Notes: generated by a model from the letters alone, not told the origin. A DNA stretch of 64,000 bases from Coprococcus phoceensis (GCF_900104635.1 NZ_FNWC01000007.1:1029421-1093420); one strand, 5' to 3'; positions 26,901-35,297 are shown, counted from the stretch's first letter. Made by a program: numbers and translations.

Positions 26901-29050
26901 GCCCCGTTTTCATCTTCTTCCCCGGTCCGGTTCCCGTTTCCATCGTAGGTATAGCGTACCACTGCCCCGTCTGCATATTTGATCCGGGATAACAGGTTTT
27001 CTTCATTATAAAGATAGGTAGTCCTTGCACCGTCCGGTGCTGTCACCCTTGCAAGGTTCCACATGCTGTCATAAGTCAGGAGGGTTTCCCTTCCTTCTTT
27101 ATCAATGATCTTGCTTGGGCGGTTTAAGACATTGTATTCCCTTTGGATGCTCGCCCCGTCAAAGTCTGTCACCTTCGTTACTTTTCCACTTGCATTGTAT
27201 TCATAGCTTTGGCAGTTTCCCTCCGCATTTTCCACGCAGGTCACATTTCCTATCACATCATACGCATACTTTGTGACATTCCCTTTTCCATCGGTACTTT
27301 CCACCATCCGGTTCAGGGTATCATACCCATACTGGGTCATATTTCCCTGTGCATCTTCGATCGCTGTGATATTTCCCTTTGCATCATAGGAAAGTGTGAT
27401 CCGGCTTTTGTCTGCCTGCAGGATGGTCTGCGGCCACCCTGCTTCCGTATAGGTGATCTCCACTTCATTTCCAAGGGCATCCCTGGTTTTTACAAGCCTT
27501 CCCTGTGCGTCGTATTCCCCGCACAGTTTATCCTTTCCATTTATCCTGATCCCGGTTGGCTGGTTCTTTTCCCCATACCGGATCTCCGTCTTGTTCCCAA
27601 GGGCATCAATCACGCGCACCAGGTTTCCTGCCGGATCATAGGCATACTGGGTCTTATTTCCAAGCCGGTCCACATACAGAGTTTTCTGGTTATTCTGGTT
27701 ATAGGCAAAACGTTCCTCCCCGTTGCTGTGGATATGCTTCACATCCCGGTACTTGTCATCATGGACATAGATCACCCGGCTGCCATTCCGTTCCGTAAGT
27801 TCTACGGCCTTCTTTTCTGCATCATATACATAAGACATCCGTGTCCCGTCCGGGAACTTCTGTAAGGTGGTGCGGTGTTCCTCATCAAAGAAGTTTTCCA
27901 CCGTCACGATTCCCCTTTGGTTCTCCACCTGCTCCAGTTTTCCCTGCGGGGTATAGCCATAGCGGAAAGTGTTCCCATCCGGAAGCGTCACTTCCTTCAG
28001 AAGTCCCCCCTGATACTGATAGGACAGGCATCTTCCTACATGGTCTTCCACACGTTCCAGCATGCCATCTGCTCCGTAGGAAAAGGCAAAGAATTCCCCG
28101 GTGTCCTTTTCCGCTTTTACCAGATGGAAAGGTGCTTCCGTTTCATACGTAAATGTTACTCGGCCGCCCAAAAGGGTCTCCGTTTCCAGACACATTCCTT
28201 CCCTGTCAAAGCGATAGACTTTTTGTTCCCTGGTACGGTACGTATATCCGTCTTCTGCTTTCTCCAATGTTCCCTCACTGGCAAACAAAGAAAGATAGCG
28301 GTCCTTCTCCCAGAAAAAACGTTCCTCTTTCCCGTCTTCCCTGAGAAGCACCGCTTCCCCATCTGTAAACTCCAGATGTACTTCATAATTATGGTTCCAG
28401 TCCTTTCCAAGCACACCCTCTCGACCGTTGATGGCATTGTAAAACCGGCGGAACACAAACGGCTCCCTTCCGCCAACCTCCAGATCAGTTCGGTCATAGA
28501 TAAAGTTTCCGGTGCTTAGGTTTACCGGGTCTTTGGAAAAGGCATGGCAGATGGTTTCCGCTCCTTTAATGTTCGCCATCAGTTTCTCCACTGCCTTCTC
28601 TGCATTTTCCGTTACCTTGTTCCATCTTGCCTGTACTTCCTCAAAGGCTTTTTTAAAGGCGGAATAATCGGTGGTAAGCGGAGTATGGATCAAAAACTGC
28701 TCCATTTCCTCCAAAAGTGTCTGCAGGTTTTTCGTGACCCCCATAAGCTCCCTGGTCTGGGCTGCATAGTCTGTATCCGCTGCCGGGATCAGCTCGCAGG
28801 CTCTTTGTCTGCAGTTTTCCAGTTTGGTCAGTGCCTCTTCCATCTTCTCTGTTTTTAAGGCACTGCGAAGTTCGGAAACACTGGAAACTGCCCCATAATG
28901 ACGTACTTCGCCAGGCACTTCTGCAAGTGCCTCATCTGCCTGCTCTGCATAAGTTTTCATGTTCGAAATATGGGTTTTGCACCCGTTTAACAATGTTTTC
29001 AGTTCATTGCACAGCGTTGTGATCTCGCTTACCTGGAACACTCGTTTCAT
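23963..29050 (-). CDS. Rhs/YD-repeat toxin within the T7SS operon
   Basis: This 1695-residue protein has the same architecture as the gene at 10967-16120: an N-terminal helical domain (1-165), DUF6531 (DPVNLSTGNF), YD repeats and an Rhs core ending in DLNG near residue 1462. The tip (about 1463-1695) opens with Gly/Ala-rich helices (GGIAGGIFGGISQI, GGAVGGAVAGTGAGAA) and ends in a charged helical part with DWKSVVQNIKSNMNN. It starts 18 bases after the last of three small helical export-partner genes, where LXG toxins normally sit. This position and the lack of a signal peptide indicate T7SS export. The tip activity is unknown. The Gly-rich helices and the membrane immunity proteins suggest a membrane target. 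Confidence 0.93.
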   Translation of the reverse strand: MKRVFQVSEITTLCNELKTLLNGCKTHISNMKTYAEQADEALAEVPGEVRHYGAVSSVSELRSALKTEKMEEALTKLENCRQRACELIPAADTDYAAQTRELMGVTKNLQTLLEEMEQFLIHTPLTTDYSAFKKAFEEVQARWNKVTENAEKAVEKLMANIKGAETICHAFSKDPVNLSTGNFIYDRTDLEVGGREPFVFRRFYNAINGREGVLGKDWNHNYEVHLEFTDGEAVLLREDGKEERFFWEKDRYLSLFASEGTLEKAEDGYTYRTREQKVYRFDREGMCLETETLLGGRVTFTYETEAPFHLVKAEKDTGEFFAFSYGADGMLERVEDHVGRCLSYQYQGGLLKEVTLPDGNTFRYGYTPQGKLEQVENQRGIVTVENFFDEEHRTTLQKFPDGTRMSYVYDAEKKAVELTERNGSRVIYVHDDKYRDVKHIHSNGEERFAYNQNNQKTLYVDRLGNKTQYAYDPAGNLVRVIDALGNKTEIRYGEKNQPTGIRINGKDKLCGEYDAQGRLVKTRDALGNEVEITYTEAGWPQTILQADKSRITLSYDAKGNITAIEDAQGNMTQYGYDTLNRMVESTDGKGNVTKYAYDVIGNVTCVENAEGNCQSYEYNASGKVTKVTDFDGASIQREYNVLNRPSKIIDKEGRETLLTYDSMWNLARVTAPDGARTTYLYNEENLLSRIKYADGAVVRYTYDGNGNRTGEEDENGAKTTFVYDALGRVVEVNGEEGLHYAYRYDGEGNLIEAEDALGNTVSMEYDGNGNLVKETNVLGESRHYTYTPLGDVESITDEAGRTTCYQYQKGGLLEKIQYSDGTEEAFTYDANGNLETHTLATGFVLRYGYDSMDRITEITGSEGEKKSYTYDALGNVTSMTDGEGNTTRYAYTLSGRLAKVTDALGNETEYQYDACDRLIEIRQYGAEGSLKEDTEGSGMDTDLLEAEKQNGRNRLCQVTRYTRNLRGQVTETMDALGQKEVYTYDKKGQLLSKLDKEGYLTKYAYTKQGDLSGIQYADGREVKLSYNPLRQLLEVQDWLGSTKITPDALGRAQKVQYPDGREVSYTYGKAGERKSMTYPDGKTVFYGYDEQLRLSELKEGDSVITYAYDPLGRLCEKQFPNGTKTTYAYDKKDQLTELVHQDQEGVIDRYTYLYDLLGNKSGITKERRGLERESGHYRYGYDALGRLAEIQKDGQMQTQYGYDAFGNRTWKEESGERTSYQYNVINQMVSEKHGELLKAYSYDKRGNLTGIQENGAWKKQYVYGAINRLEEAVDAAGKQARYQYNGLGHRVGKQEGVLPKEKLEKLDPQSRIGMEIGNSRQITYTLDLTRQYYNLLERTEENRNQRYFWDGNVAAYEENGERNYYLQDELGSPLRIEDSAGILKESYGYGAFGEDLYQNQGKIQPFGYTGYQRDEIAGTYYAQAREYLVESGRFLACDRVKGSFIEPITLNEYVYCYSNPFYFVDLNGLWITAVIGGIAGGIFGGISQIVTDIATGEKPSLKKTVSATIGGAVGGAVAGTGAGAAWAGAASGATSTFVEGIWDMADGTTSFTVDSVLTLMIRSGISSGIASASAGIFDKFTSKFTNKMGEKLLTKFSLHDWKFKYEYHDKRIRAGSFKVLTSLKMYGNKFFMVESIKGMPDTILGALKDAVTKWSEKMGKEVDWKSVVQNIKSNMNNIWENILKIKEEIINCDIA
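24735..29050. repeat. Large direct repeat, copy B (Rhs gene body)
   Basis: This is the partner of 11805-16120. It is the more divergent copy at 25180-25760 (for example AEIQKDGQMQTQYGYD against SEIQKDGQMQTRYGYD) but matches the orphan module better at 24780-25010, so the three copies are mosaics of each other. Confidence 0.93.
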
Positions 29051-29068
29051 TCTATTCCACCTCTCTTT

Positions 29069-29365
29069 TTATTTATTTCCCATCTGACTAGCTCCTGTGG
29101 AATCCAGTTCTGTAAATTCAGAAGCAGCAAAACGGATACTGTTCGAAAATTTTGTCAAAGTATTACACAGCGCAATCGCTAAGTTATTTTCTGTTTCTAA
29201 TTGTTCACGCAATGCATCCACTTCTTCGCCAGATGCATCGGATAATAAATCTATAAGTGATGAATATGCATCATTTACGTCCTCTTGTATATTTTCAATA
29301 CCTTTTATTGTTGCACCCACAATGGATATAACACTATCCGAATTTACATGAATGTTGTTTGTCAT
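29069..29365 (-). CDS. Small T7SS helical export partner (Lap1/DUF3130-like)
   Basis: The ATG at 29365 has GGAGGG 6 bases upstream, which makes it preferable to the ATG 21 bases earlier. The 98-residue product (start MTNNIHVNSDSVI) is a predicted helical hairpin without Trp. Its size and start resemble TIGR04197/DUF3130 proteins, one of the two small targeting factors needed for LXG toxin export in other T7SSb systems. It directly precedes the Rhs toxin. I infer that it binds the toxin's helical N-terminus. Confidence 0.7.
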   Translation of the reverse strand: MTNNIHVNSDSVISIVGATIKGIENIQEDVNDAYSSLIDLLSDASGEEVDALREQLETENNLAIALCNTLTKFSNSIRFAASEFTELDSTGASQMGNK

Positions 29366-29376
29366 TGTTTTCCCTC

Positions 29377-29664
29377 CTAACAACATGTATCCAAATCTGC
29401 AACCGCGGATTTAAAACTGGAAATAATGTCTGTATGTGCAGAATAGATTTCTTCCATAGATGATTTGGCATCATTTAATTCATCACACAAAAGTTGTACT
29501 TTAGGAGAGATAGAGTCCGTATAAAATTCGCCATCTCTTCTACTCAAATCTTGGAGTTGTTTTACAACATTTCCGACTAATTCAATTATACTTTTATGCT
29601 TTGCTATTAAATTTTCTTCTAATGAAGTAAAGTCCTCATCATTTATTGCAATTTTATTAGCCAT
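29377..29664 (-). CDS. Small T7SS helical export partner (YwqI/Lap2-like)
   Basis: This 95-residue predicted helical hairpin has a central turn around GEFYTDSISPKV and an unusual C-terminal Cys-Cys. It starts behind AAGGAGGTAG and ends 11 bases before the next gene. Its place between a YwqH-like protein and the toxin matches the ywqH-ywqI-toxin order of Bacillus LXG operons. DUF5344 or a WXG100-like fold is likely, though there is no WXG motif. Confidence 0.68.
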   Translation of the reverse strand: MANKIAINDEDFTSLEENLIAKHKSIIELVGNVVKQLQDLSRRDGEFYTDSISPKVQLLCDELNDAKSSMEEIYSAHTDIISSFKSAVADLDTCC

Positions 29665-29676
29665 CTCTCTACCTCC

Positions 29677-30072
29677 TTATATCAAACTTCTTTTATAGTC
29701 AATACTATTATTAAGGAAAGAAATTTTTTCATTTATTTTATCAATTTGTGTACCTAATTCTGTTACCAACTCCGCTGCTTTCTCAATGCCCTTATCATTT
29801 TCCTCCTTCGCATCGTCTATGTATGTTTCTAATTTGTTCGCCATCTCGCCTTCAAAAACATCCGGCTGCTTTATTTCTTTTTGCGCAAATTTTCCAACGG
29901 TTTCCTGCCAACTGGTAACCTCTGTATTACAATTAGCTTTTGCATTCTGTACTTTTTCTTTTGCGGCCTCATATTCTTTTAGTTCTACTTCTAAATCTTG
30001 AATCTCTTTTTTGAGTCCGGCAATTCTGCGTTCTTCATCTCTTTTTTTCCTATCATCTGAAAGACTTCCCAT
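29677..30072 (-). CDS. Coiled-coil T7SS accessory protein, YwqH/DUF5082-like
   Basis: This 131-residue protein is almost entirely charged helix. Residues 10-50 form a coiled coil (KKEIQDLEVELKEYEAAKEK), and a second helical part ends in KISFLNNSI. Length, composition and position fit the DUF5082/YwqH family, which occurs with LXG-type T7SS toxins. It probably acts as a structural partner or chaperone. The ribosome binding site is AGGAGG. Confidence 0.72.
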   Translation of the reverse strand: MGSLSDDRKKRDEERRIAGLKKEIQDLEVELKEYEAAKEKVQNAKANCNTEVTSWQETVGKFAQKEIKQPDVFEGEMANKLETYIDDAKEENDKGIEKAAELVTELGTQIDKINEKISFLNNSIDYKRSLI

Positions 30073-30102
30073 ACTTTTTCCTCCTGTAACATCTAGAACA
30101 CA

Positions 30103-31353
30103 CTACTGTGCAGTATCTGTGGTATCCTGTGTCTGCTGTTCTTCTATGGAAGTATCCTCCTGCACATTTTTATTAATATTCTCTACATTTTCTTCCTCTT
30201 GAGGCTCATATTTATCGCCAAGTTTTTCTATCTGCCCCTCTAATTCATCCAACCTCTGTTTCTTCTCTGAACCATCTATCTGTGTATTATTCTCTAAATC
30301 GTCTGCCTCTTTCATATATGCATAAATTAGTAATTTATCATCAGACAGCGATAGGGCAATTTCTTCCGCTTTTTTTGTTTCCAGCCTTCCTATCCGTATC
30401 CAATACTCTAAAATCTTCGAATTGCTACTTATCGACAGGTTATCAATAATATTTCTCATTTCATCCTGACGAAAGCTTTCCATATTGGCGTAAGAATATG
30501 CTAAAATATAAAGTGTATTCTTTTCCATTTCAGATGGTTCCACATTTCGTAAGCTATCCACGCAAGTTCTATAATCTTTTTGAATAAAAGCCTCATTTGC
30601 TGCAAGCAATTGTTTCTGCTCGGGAACAGTTTTAATAGAAAGATATGTTGCATATCCACCGCCAAGCAAGGTTCCGATCAATGTAATAACGGCTACAATT
30701 CTCCATATTGAATACGTAGATTTCTTTACATTCTGCATCTCCCGCTTTTGTTCTAAAAGATAATCTTCTCTCACTTTTCGCAAGATATCTGCAATCTCTT
30801 CTGATGTTTCACAACGATAGATGGGTTCAAACCACTTTTCTTCTCTGCAGATTTCAATCCCACTTTCCTGGATTTGTGTGACAGAATATTTACTTCCCAA
30901 AACACCTGCAACAAAGCTTTTATAGGCATTAACAAATTGTAGATCACTTGGTTTTTCGCCACGTCCATAAATGTCTCGTTCTTTCAGATATAATAATCCA
31001 TTTTCATCATAATACAGATTATCTACAGTCAGTTTCAAAACAAAATCTGTCTGTAGCTCTTTCAGCAAGCAAAAGTTAATCAATACTTGATATTTTTTCT
31101 CTCGTGATTCTACTTTTACATCTTGAAAAGGACTCATTCTTTCTATATCATAATAAAAATATAAATCTTCTCTGTCCTCTTCATATTTACAAGGCAGAAG
31201 CCCCCTTCGATCCACACAAAGTTTTTTATAATCATAACTATCTTTTGCATGCATCGAAGACTTTTTAATTTCTTCCTTCAAATAGGTAGCCTTCTGCTGC
31301 GTCTCTTCACCTTTGATCCATGTTTTTTCATCCTTCTTTTTTCCCATCTTCAT
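30103..31353 (-). CDS. essB: T7SSb component EssB
   Basis: This 416-residue protein has a cytoplasmic pseudokinase-like domain (about 30-205), one transmembrane helix (about 217-237) and an extracytoplasmic helical domain rich in short helices, with an acidic, Gln/Thr-rich tail. This is the EssB/YukC layout. EssB links EssC and the other membrane subunits in the secretion apparatus. The gene follows esaB by 10 bases, and the first toxin-accessory gene follows it. Confidence 0.9.
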   Translation of the reverse strand: MKMGKKKDEKTWIKGEETQQKATYLKEEIKKSSMHAKDSYDYKKLCVDRRGLLPCKYEEDREDLYFYYDIERMSPFQDVKVESREKKYQVLINFCLLKELQTDFVLKLTVDNLYYDENGLLYLKERDIYGRGEKPSDLQFVNAYKSFVAGVLGSKYSVTQIQESGIEICREEKWFEPIYRCETSEEIADILRKVREDYLLEQKREMQNVKKSTYSIWRIVAVITLIGTLLGGGYATYLSIKTVPEQKQLLAANEAFIQKDYRTCVDSLRNVEPSEMEKNTLYILAYSYANMESFRQDEMRNIIDNLSISSNSKILEYWIRIGRLETKKAEEIALSLSDDKLLIYAYMKEADDLENNTQIDGSEKKQRLDELEGQIEKLGDKYEPQEEENVENINKNVQEDTSIEEQQTQDTTDTAQ

Positions 31354-31363
31354 CAGTCCCTCT

Positions 31364-31618
31364 CTATTCTTTTTCTCTTTGTGAAATCACCACTATATCG
31401 CCTGTATAAATATGAGATTCTTCATAGGTGGATTCTAACTTCAAGTGCCGACTTGTCCGTTCAGACTGTACCGCCGGATTGGTTCCGATTCCATTCATGA
31501 ACTCCGGGAGATTTTCGCTCATTACTTTCAATGTGGTTGCAATTTTTTGCCGATTATCTAGAGAAACATCATAAGATTTTCCATCTTGTTCATTTTTGAT
31601 AGTTATGGTAATTTTCAT
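31364..31618 (-). CDS. esaB: T7SSb ubiquitin-like protein EsaB/YukD
   Basis: This 84-residue beta-grasp protein (MKITITIKNEQDGKSYDVSL, ending YTGDIVVISQREKE) has the size and terminal strand pattern of EsaB/YukD. It is a cytoplasmic T7SSb subunit needed for assembly. Its start overlaps the end of the preceding gene by 29 bases and is served by AGGAGAAAACGG. Confidence 0.88.
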   Translation of the reverse strand: MKITITIKNEQDGKSYDVSLDNRQKIATTLKVMSENLPEFMNGIGTNPAVQSERTSRHLKLESTYEESHIYTGDIVVISQREKE

Positions 31619-32018
31619 TCCGTTTTCTCCTATATCTTTCTATTAAAAAGAGAACTGTTCCTGCCAGTATCGCTCCTAAGATTCCATAGGCTATATTTAT
31701 ATATGGATTACTGGTTGCCTTATTCTCATTATATTCTGCTTTAATTACTGCGGTTGTTTCAGCCTGTATGACTCTTTTGAATGCAGTATCTGTCATTTCC
31801 TTTTCTGGATTATTTAAAACATTGGAAAAAATCTCATCTTCTTTTTCTTGCTGTTTTTCTTGGTATCTTTTCTCATGTTCCATAAATTCCAATGTGTACA
31901 TATGAATGCCAAAACGGTCACATAACGATGTGCTTATGTTTTCTTTTTTTTGCAATATTTCTGTATCTAAATTTAACCCTGGTTGGGACTGCATATTTTC
32001 CTGTCCTTCCATATGCAT
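31590..32018 (-). CDS. essA: T7SSb membrane protein EssA-like
   Basis: This 142-residue protein has a helical, charged region followed by one transmembrane helix near residues 107-126 and a basic tail (RYRRKRNE). Size, topology and its place between esxA and esaB fit EssA. Sequence conservation in this family is low, so the call rests mostly on position and topology. Confidence 0.78.
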   Translation of the reverse strand: MHMEGQENMQSQPGLNLDTEILQKKENISTSLCDRFGIHMYTLEFMEHEKRYQEKQQEKEDEIFSNVLNNPEKEMTDTAFKRVIQAETTAVIKAEYNENKATSNPYINIAYGILGAILAGTVLFLIERYRRKRNENYHNYQK

Positions 32019-32084
32019 TTTCCTCCCTTCCTTTTAGAAAAGCCGCCATTTTTGGCGGCTTCCTCTTTTACTCTATTACTGATG

Positions 32085-32363
32085 TTACATTTGTCCAGCC
32101 ATATCACTATCTGCCTGTGCAAAATTATCAGAAATTTTCTGCATCTGAATGGCCATATCTTCAATCATCTGTCTAACATTTCTAAGTCCCGGTTCTGCTT
32201 CTTGGAACTGTTCCACATAACGTTTACTTGTATCTGCTTCCCAAACATCTGGAAGTCCTTCGATCACTTGACGCATTCTGTCAATACATTCTTCAAAAAT
32301 TGCTCCCTGATCCTGCAAAGTTTTTGAGCCAGCTGCTAATGCTTCATAATCCACACGTAACAT
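32085..32363 (-). CDS. esxA: WXG100-family protein EsxA, WEA variant
   Basis: This 92-residue helical hairpin is the first gene of the core operon. The turn reads LPDVWEADTS, so the usual W-x-G is W-E-A. The C-terminus has FAQAD, a Phe version of the YxxxD/E export signal. EsxA is secreted as a dimer and is needed for T7SSb activity. It has an AAGGAGG site and its own promoter 100 bases upstream. Confidence 0.9.
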   Translation of the reverse strand: MLRVDYEALAAGSKTLQDQGAIFEECIDRMRQVIEGLPDVWEADTSKRYVEQFQEAEPGLRNVRQMIEDMAIQMQKISDNFAQADSDMAGQM

Positions 32364-32459
32364 ATTTTTTTCCTCCTTTGAAAGTAATGAAAAACTATAA
32401 AGTTCAAAGAACTTTATGCCTTCAGGTCTAATGCGATTTTCGCAAGTATTTTTTTCTAT

Positions 32460-32488
32460 ATTTTACACTTTTTTCCTCTATTTGACAA
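32460..32488 (-). promoter_or_regulatory. Promoter of the esxA-essA-esaB-essB operon
   Basis: On the minus strand TTGTCA (32483-32488) and TAAAAT (32460-32465) are 17 bases apart. They leave a leader of about 90 bases before esxA. The operon probably continues through the toxin and essC, because no terminator is seen until 18544. Confidence 0.72.
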
Positions 32489-32890
32489 TATATTTTTAAA
32501 GATTTTTTGTGCAAATCAACTATTTTTTTGATATATTCAGCTCTTATTTCGTATCTTTTTCTTATAATTCCAAAAAAACAACAAAATTTTGCGTTCTTTT
32601 CCAATATATATAAAGGGCGCTACAAAATAGATAAACGAATCAAACATATTGGAAATGCCGAACAGTTCTGATACATCTCTAAACTTGAATATAGCTTATT
32701 CGTATCATACCTTTAATGTACTGTAAATAGATATTTCCCCTTTGTTTATATATGTTGCGGAAACATTTTCGTCTTTATAACGTGTGATGAAACTAATTGA
32801 TCATGTTTCAAAAATCCAGATAGAACATACTGATTTACTGGAAAAAGTGGGTTCCCTGCAAATCAGTAAAGTATTAACCGATATCGCCTA

Positions 32891-32944
32891 ACAAAAGAAA
32901 AGCAAGGAAAATGGCTCTATATATAAAGTAACCATCTTCCTTGC
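32891..32944 (-). terminator. Terminator of esaA
   Basis: A 13-bp stem (GCAAGGAAGATGG pairing with CCATTTTCCTTGC, one mismatch) lies 85 bases after the esaA stop, followed by TTTTCTTTTG on the minus strand. Confidence 0.75.
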
Positions 32945-33029
32945 CTTTCCTGTTTGTACACTGCATAGCCAGAATCTGTTCTTGTGGCTGTTTCCTATTG
33001 CGTACTACAATCAACCTGTTTTTACATAT

Positions 33030-35297
33030 TTATAAATGATCCTCTTGGGAATCACTATGTTTTTTTCTTAAAACTATATAGACTCCCACGCAAAGCAAAA
33101 TAAGTACAATTGGAATCGCAATTACCATTACAGAAATATTTTTTTGTTCTGGTTTTTCCTTCTCCATCTTGCTCTCTGGTATATTATTGTTTACCTCTTC
33201 TGTTTCAATAGGATCATTTTTGACAACCGTTAAATCATTTACAGCCAACGGCTCTGACATAAACCGGTATGCCAAAATATTTTCCTGTGTTCCAAGTCTA
33301 GAATATGGCAGTATACCACCAATATCGTTTAGCATTCTTTTATTATCTTCATAACTTGTCTGTTTTGAATTTTTTGCATTTGCAAGATTAGTCTCCAATT
33401 TTTCATTAGATGCTTTTTCCCCAGCTTCAATACTTTCTGCTTGTTTCTTTGTGTTTTCTTCAGATGTTGTGTAAACTTTTTCTACATAATCTTCATACTG
33501 TTTATTCTGAGTTTCTATTTTCTCTTGAATAGTATTTTGATTTTTACCTAAAGATTGTTGCAACCCCTGAATTATCTCGTTTTCTAAGTATTGACTTGGT
33601 GAATAATCATTAATTGATTTTTCCAAAGCACCTTGTGCAATAAGCATACTGCTATAGGCATTATCAAATGTACTTAATGATTCACGAACAGACGCATCCT
33701 TTTCGACCAACCGGTCTCTAGAGTTATTTATCTCTTGCATTCTTTTGTCTGTATATTTTTTAGAAGTACTTAATATACCATTGACATCATCCATGATTGT
33801 AGTCTGCTCTAAGTTTGGAAATTGAAGTGTGTCCCAATCAGGTTTTTCAATTCCTGCAGTATATCCAATTGCACGGAATGTAATTGGATTTAACGATACT
33901 GTTTCAGCAGGTGGAATCGGCTCTTCTTCTGGTAAATTAATCGAACTATCTACCATCACATTCAATTCTTCGTCGCTTTTTGCAGGATATGTATCAGGGT
34001 CCAAAGCACTCAATTTTTTATACATATCAATCCAGGAACCCTTATAATCAAGAAAACTTTCACTTAGCAGAAGACTATCATAATATTCTCGTAGCTTCTG
34101 GTTTGCATATGCAATTTTTGCCGCTTCTTGTCCCTGTAAAAAAGCATCCACATTTTGTTTGCTATAAACCTGGTATTCCGTCCAAGCAACTCTTCCTTCT
34201 TCTTCAGTCCATTCACGTACAATGGACTCTCTTAACTTCTCTTTTATCTCGTCATAAGAAGTTTGAATTTTGCCATTTTTCTCATCTGCCACAGACTGTT
34301 TTCCCTTTAGTTCATCGAAATCTTTCTTTAGTGCACTTATCTTTTCGATTTCATTCAAATTCTTTTGAATACTGTCAACATGACCTGAAACTTCAGTTTT
34401 TTCGGCTTCCGTATCATCCTCATATTTCGGGATTTCCATTTCCTGTCCATGCATTGTTAACATTTTTTCGTATTCTGCATTCACACCATCATTATTATTT
34501 AGACTTGCTGTCAAACCATTAGACTGTGTTTTGATGGTATTGTTAAATTGTTCTTCTCCCTTTGACCAAGAATCTTGATAGGTTTTATCAATTTCAGCAA
34601 GAAGTTTATCTTCTTCCTCATAATGTGGAATAAGATCTAAGATTTCAATTTTTTTATCTACAGATGCTAGTTCTGGTAATTGAATTGCTTCTGTCAAATC
34701 ATCTCCACTTACCTCCCCTAGAGCTTTTAAATCTCGAATATCATTCTCTTTAATTATGCCTGCAGCATCTTGTACTTTGTGCACTTCACTTAAAACGGAA
34801 GAAAGATATAATTCACTAATACCATTATTTAAGGTTGTAAAAGTATTTCCAACTGAATAAATAGCTTTTGCCTGAGCCTCTTGCGTGAGATTTTGAGCAA
34901 TTGCATATTCTAAAACTGCTTTTTGTGGTGTTGTATTGATAGACTCAACAGATGCTGAAAATGTTCCAGGTAAAATCATGTATGCACTATATTTTCCATT
35001 TTCTAATCCTTGTTTTGCATCTTCAATACCTGTTATTTCATATGGGAGAGTTAATGTCCCTAGCAAAGACTGACTGTAACTTACCACTTTGTCCTCTTTT
35101 TGAATTCCTTCGTCAGCATTAACAATCGCAATTAAATTTGTATCGTATAATTTTTCTTTTACAGGTTTATCTTCTTTTACTACAGCAACAGGTTTTATGT
35201 CATCAGAATTTGTTTTACTCCCTGCATAATAGCCTCCACCCAAACAACATCCAAGAATCAGTATTCCTACTCCTGCTTTAACAATCTTATTTTTCAC
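33030..35297 (-). CDS. esaA: T7SSb component EsaA, short form
   Basis: This 755-residue protein has an N-terminal helix (about 8-25), then a large extracytoplasmic part with long coiled coils, and a single C-terminal helix (about 722-742) with a short charged tail. The segment following the first helix (IAIVNADEGI) is typical of the YhgE/Pip-like fold of EsaA/YueB. Classical EsaA proteins are longer and have several C-terminal helices; here only one is present. GTG is the start, behind AAGGAGGAGC. EsaA forms the surface-exposed part of the T7SSb. It has a separate promoter, facing the same way as the core operon. Confidence 0.85.
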   Translation of the reverse strand: MKNKIVKAGVGILILGCCLGGGYYAGSKTNSDDIKPVAVVKEDKPVKEKLYDTNLIAIVNADEGIQKEDKVVSYSQSLLGTLTLPYEITGIEDAKQGLENGKYSAYMILPGTFSASVESINTTPQKAVLEYAIAQNLTQEAQAKAIYSVGNTFTTLNNGISELYLSSVLSEVHKVQDAAGIIKENDIRDLKALGEVSGDDLTEAIQLPELASVDKKIEILDLIPHYEEEDKLLAEIDKTYQDSWSKGEEQFNNTIKTQSNGLTASLNNNDGVNAEYEKMLTMHGQEMEIPKYEDDTEAEKTEVSGHVDSIQKNLNEIEKISALKKDFDELKGKQSVADEKNGKIQTSYDEIKEKLRESIVREWTEEEGRVAWTEYQVYSKQNVDAFLQGQEAAKIAYANQKLREYYDSLLLSESFLDYKGSWIDMYKKLSALDPDTYPAKSDEELNVMVDSSINLPEEEPIPPAETVSLNPITFRAIGYTAGIEKPDWDTLQFPNLEQTTIMDDVNGILSTSKKYTDKRMQEINNSRDRLVEKDASVRESLSTFDNAYSSMLIAQGALEKSINDYSPSQYLENEIIQGLQQSLGKNQNTIQEKIETQNKQYEDYVEKVYTTSEENTKKQAESIEAGEKASNEKLETNLANAKNSKQTSYEDNKRMLNDIGGILPYSRLGTQENILAYRFMSEPLAVNDLTVVKNDPIETEEVNNNIPESKMEKEKPEQKNISVMVIAIPIVLILLCVGVYIVLRKKHSDSQEDHL

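Larger units (their letters stand above)
32364..33029. other. Intergenic region between esaA and esxA
   Basis: This 666-base stretch contains the esxA promoter (32460-32488) and the esaA terminator (32891-32944). In between I see no convincing gene. A plus-strand frame of 34 codons (32787-32891) has coding-like codons but no ribosome binding site and may be a gene fragment. Confidence 0.6.

Noticed and set aside
32787..32891. Plus-strand frame of 34 residues (MKLIDHVSKIQIEHT...)
   Set aside because: The codons look coding, but there is no ribosome binding site or promoter, and it faces the T7SS operon. At best it is a gene fragment.
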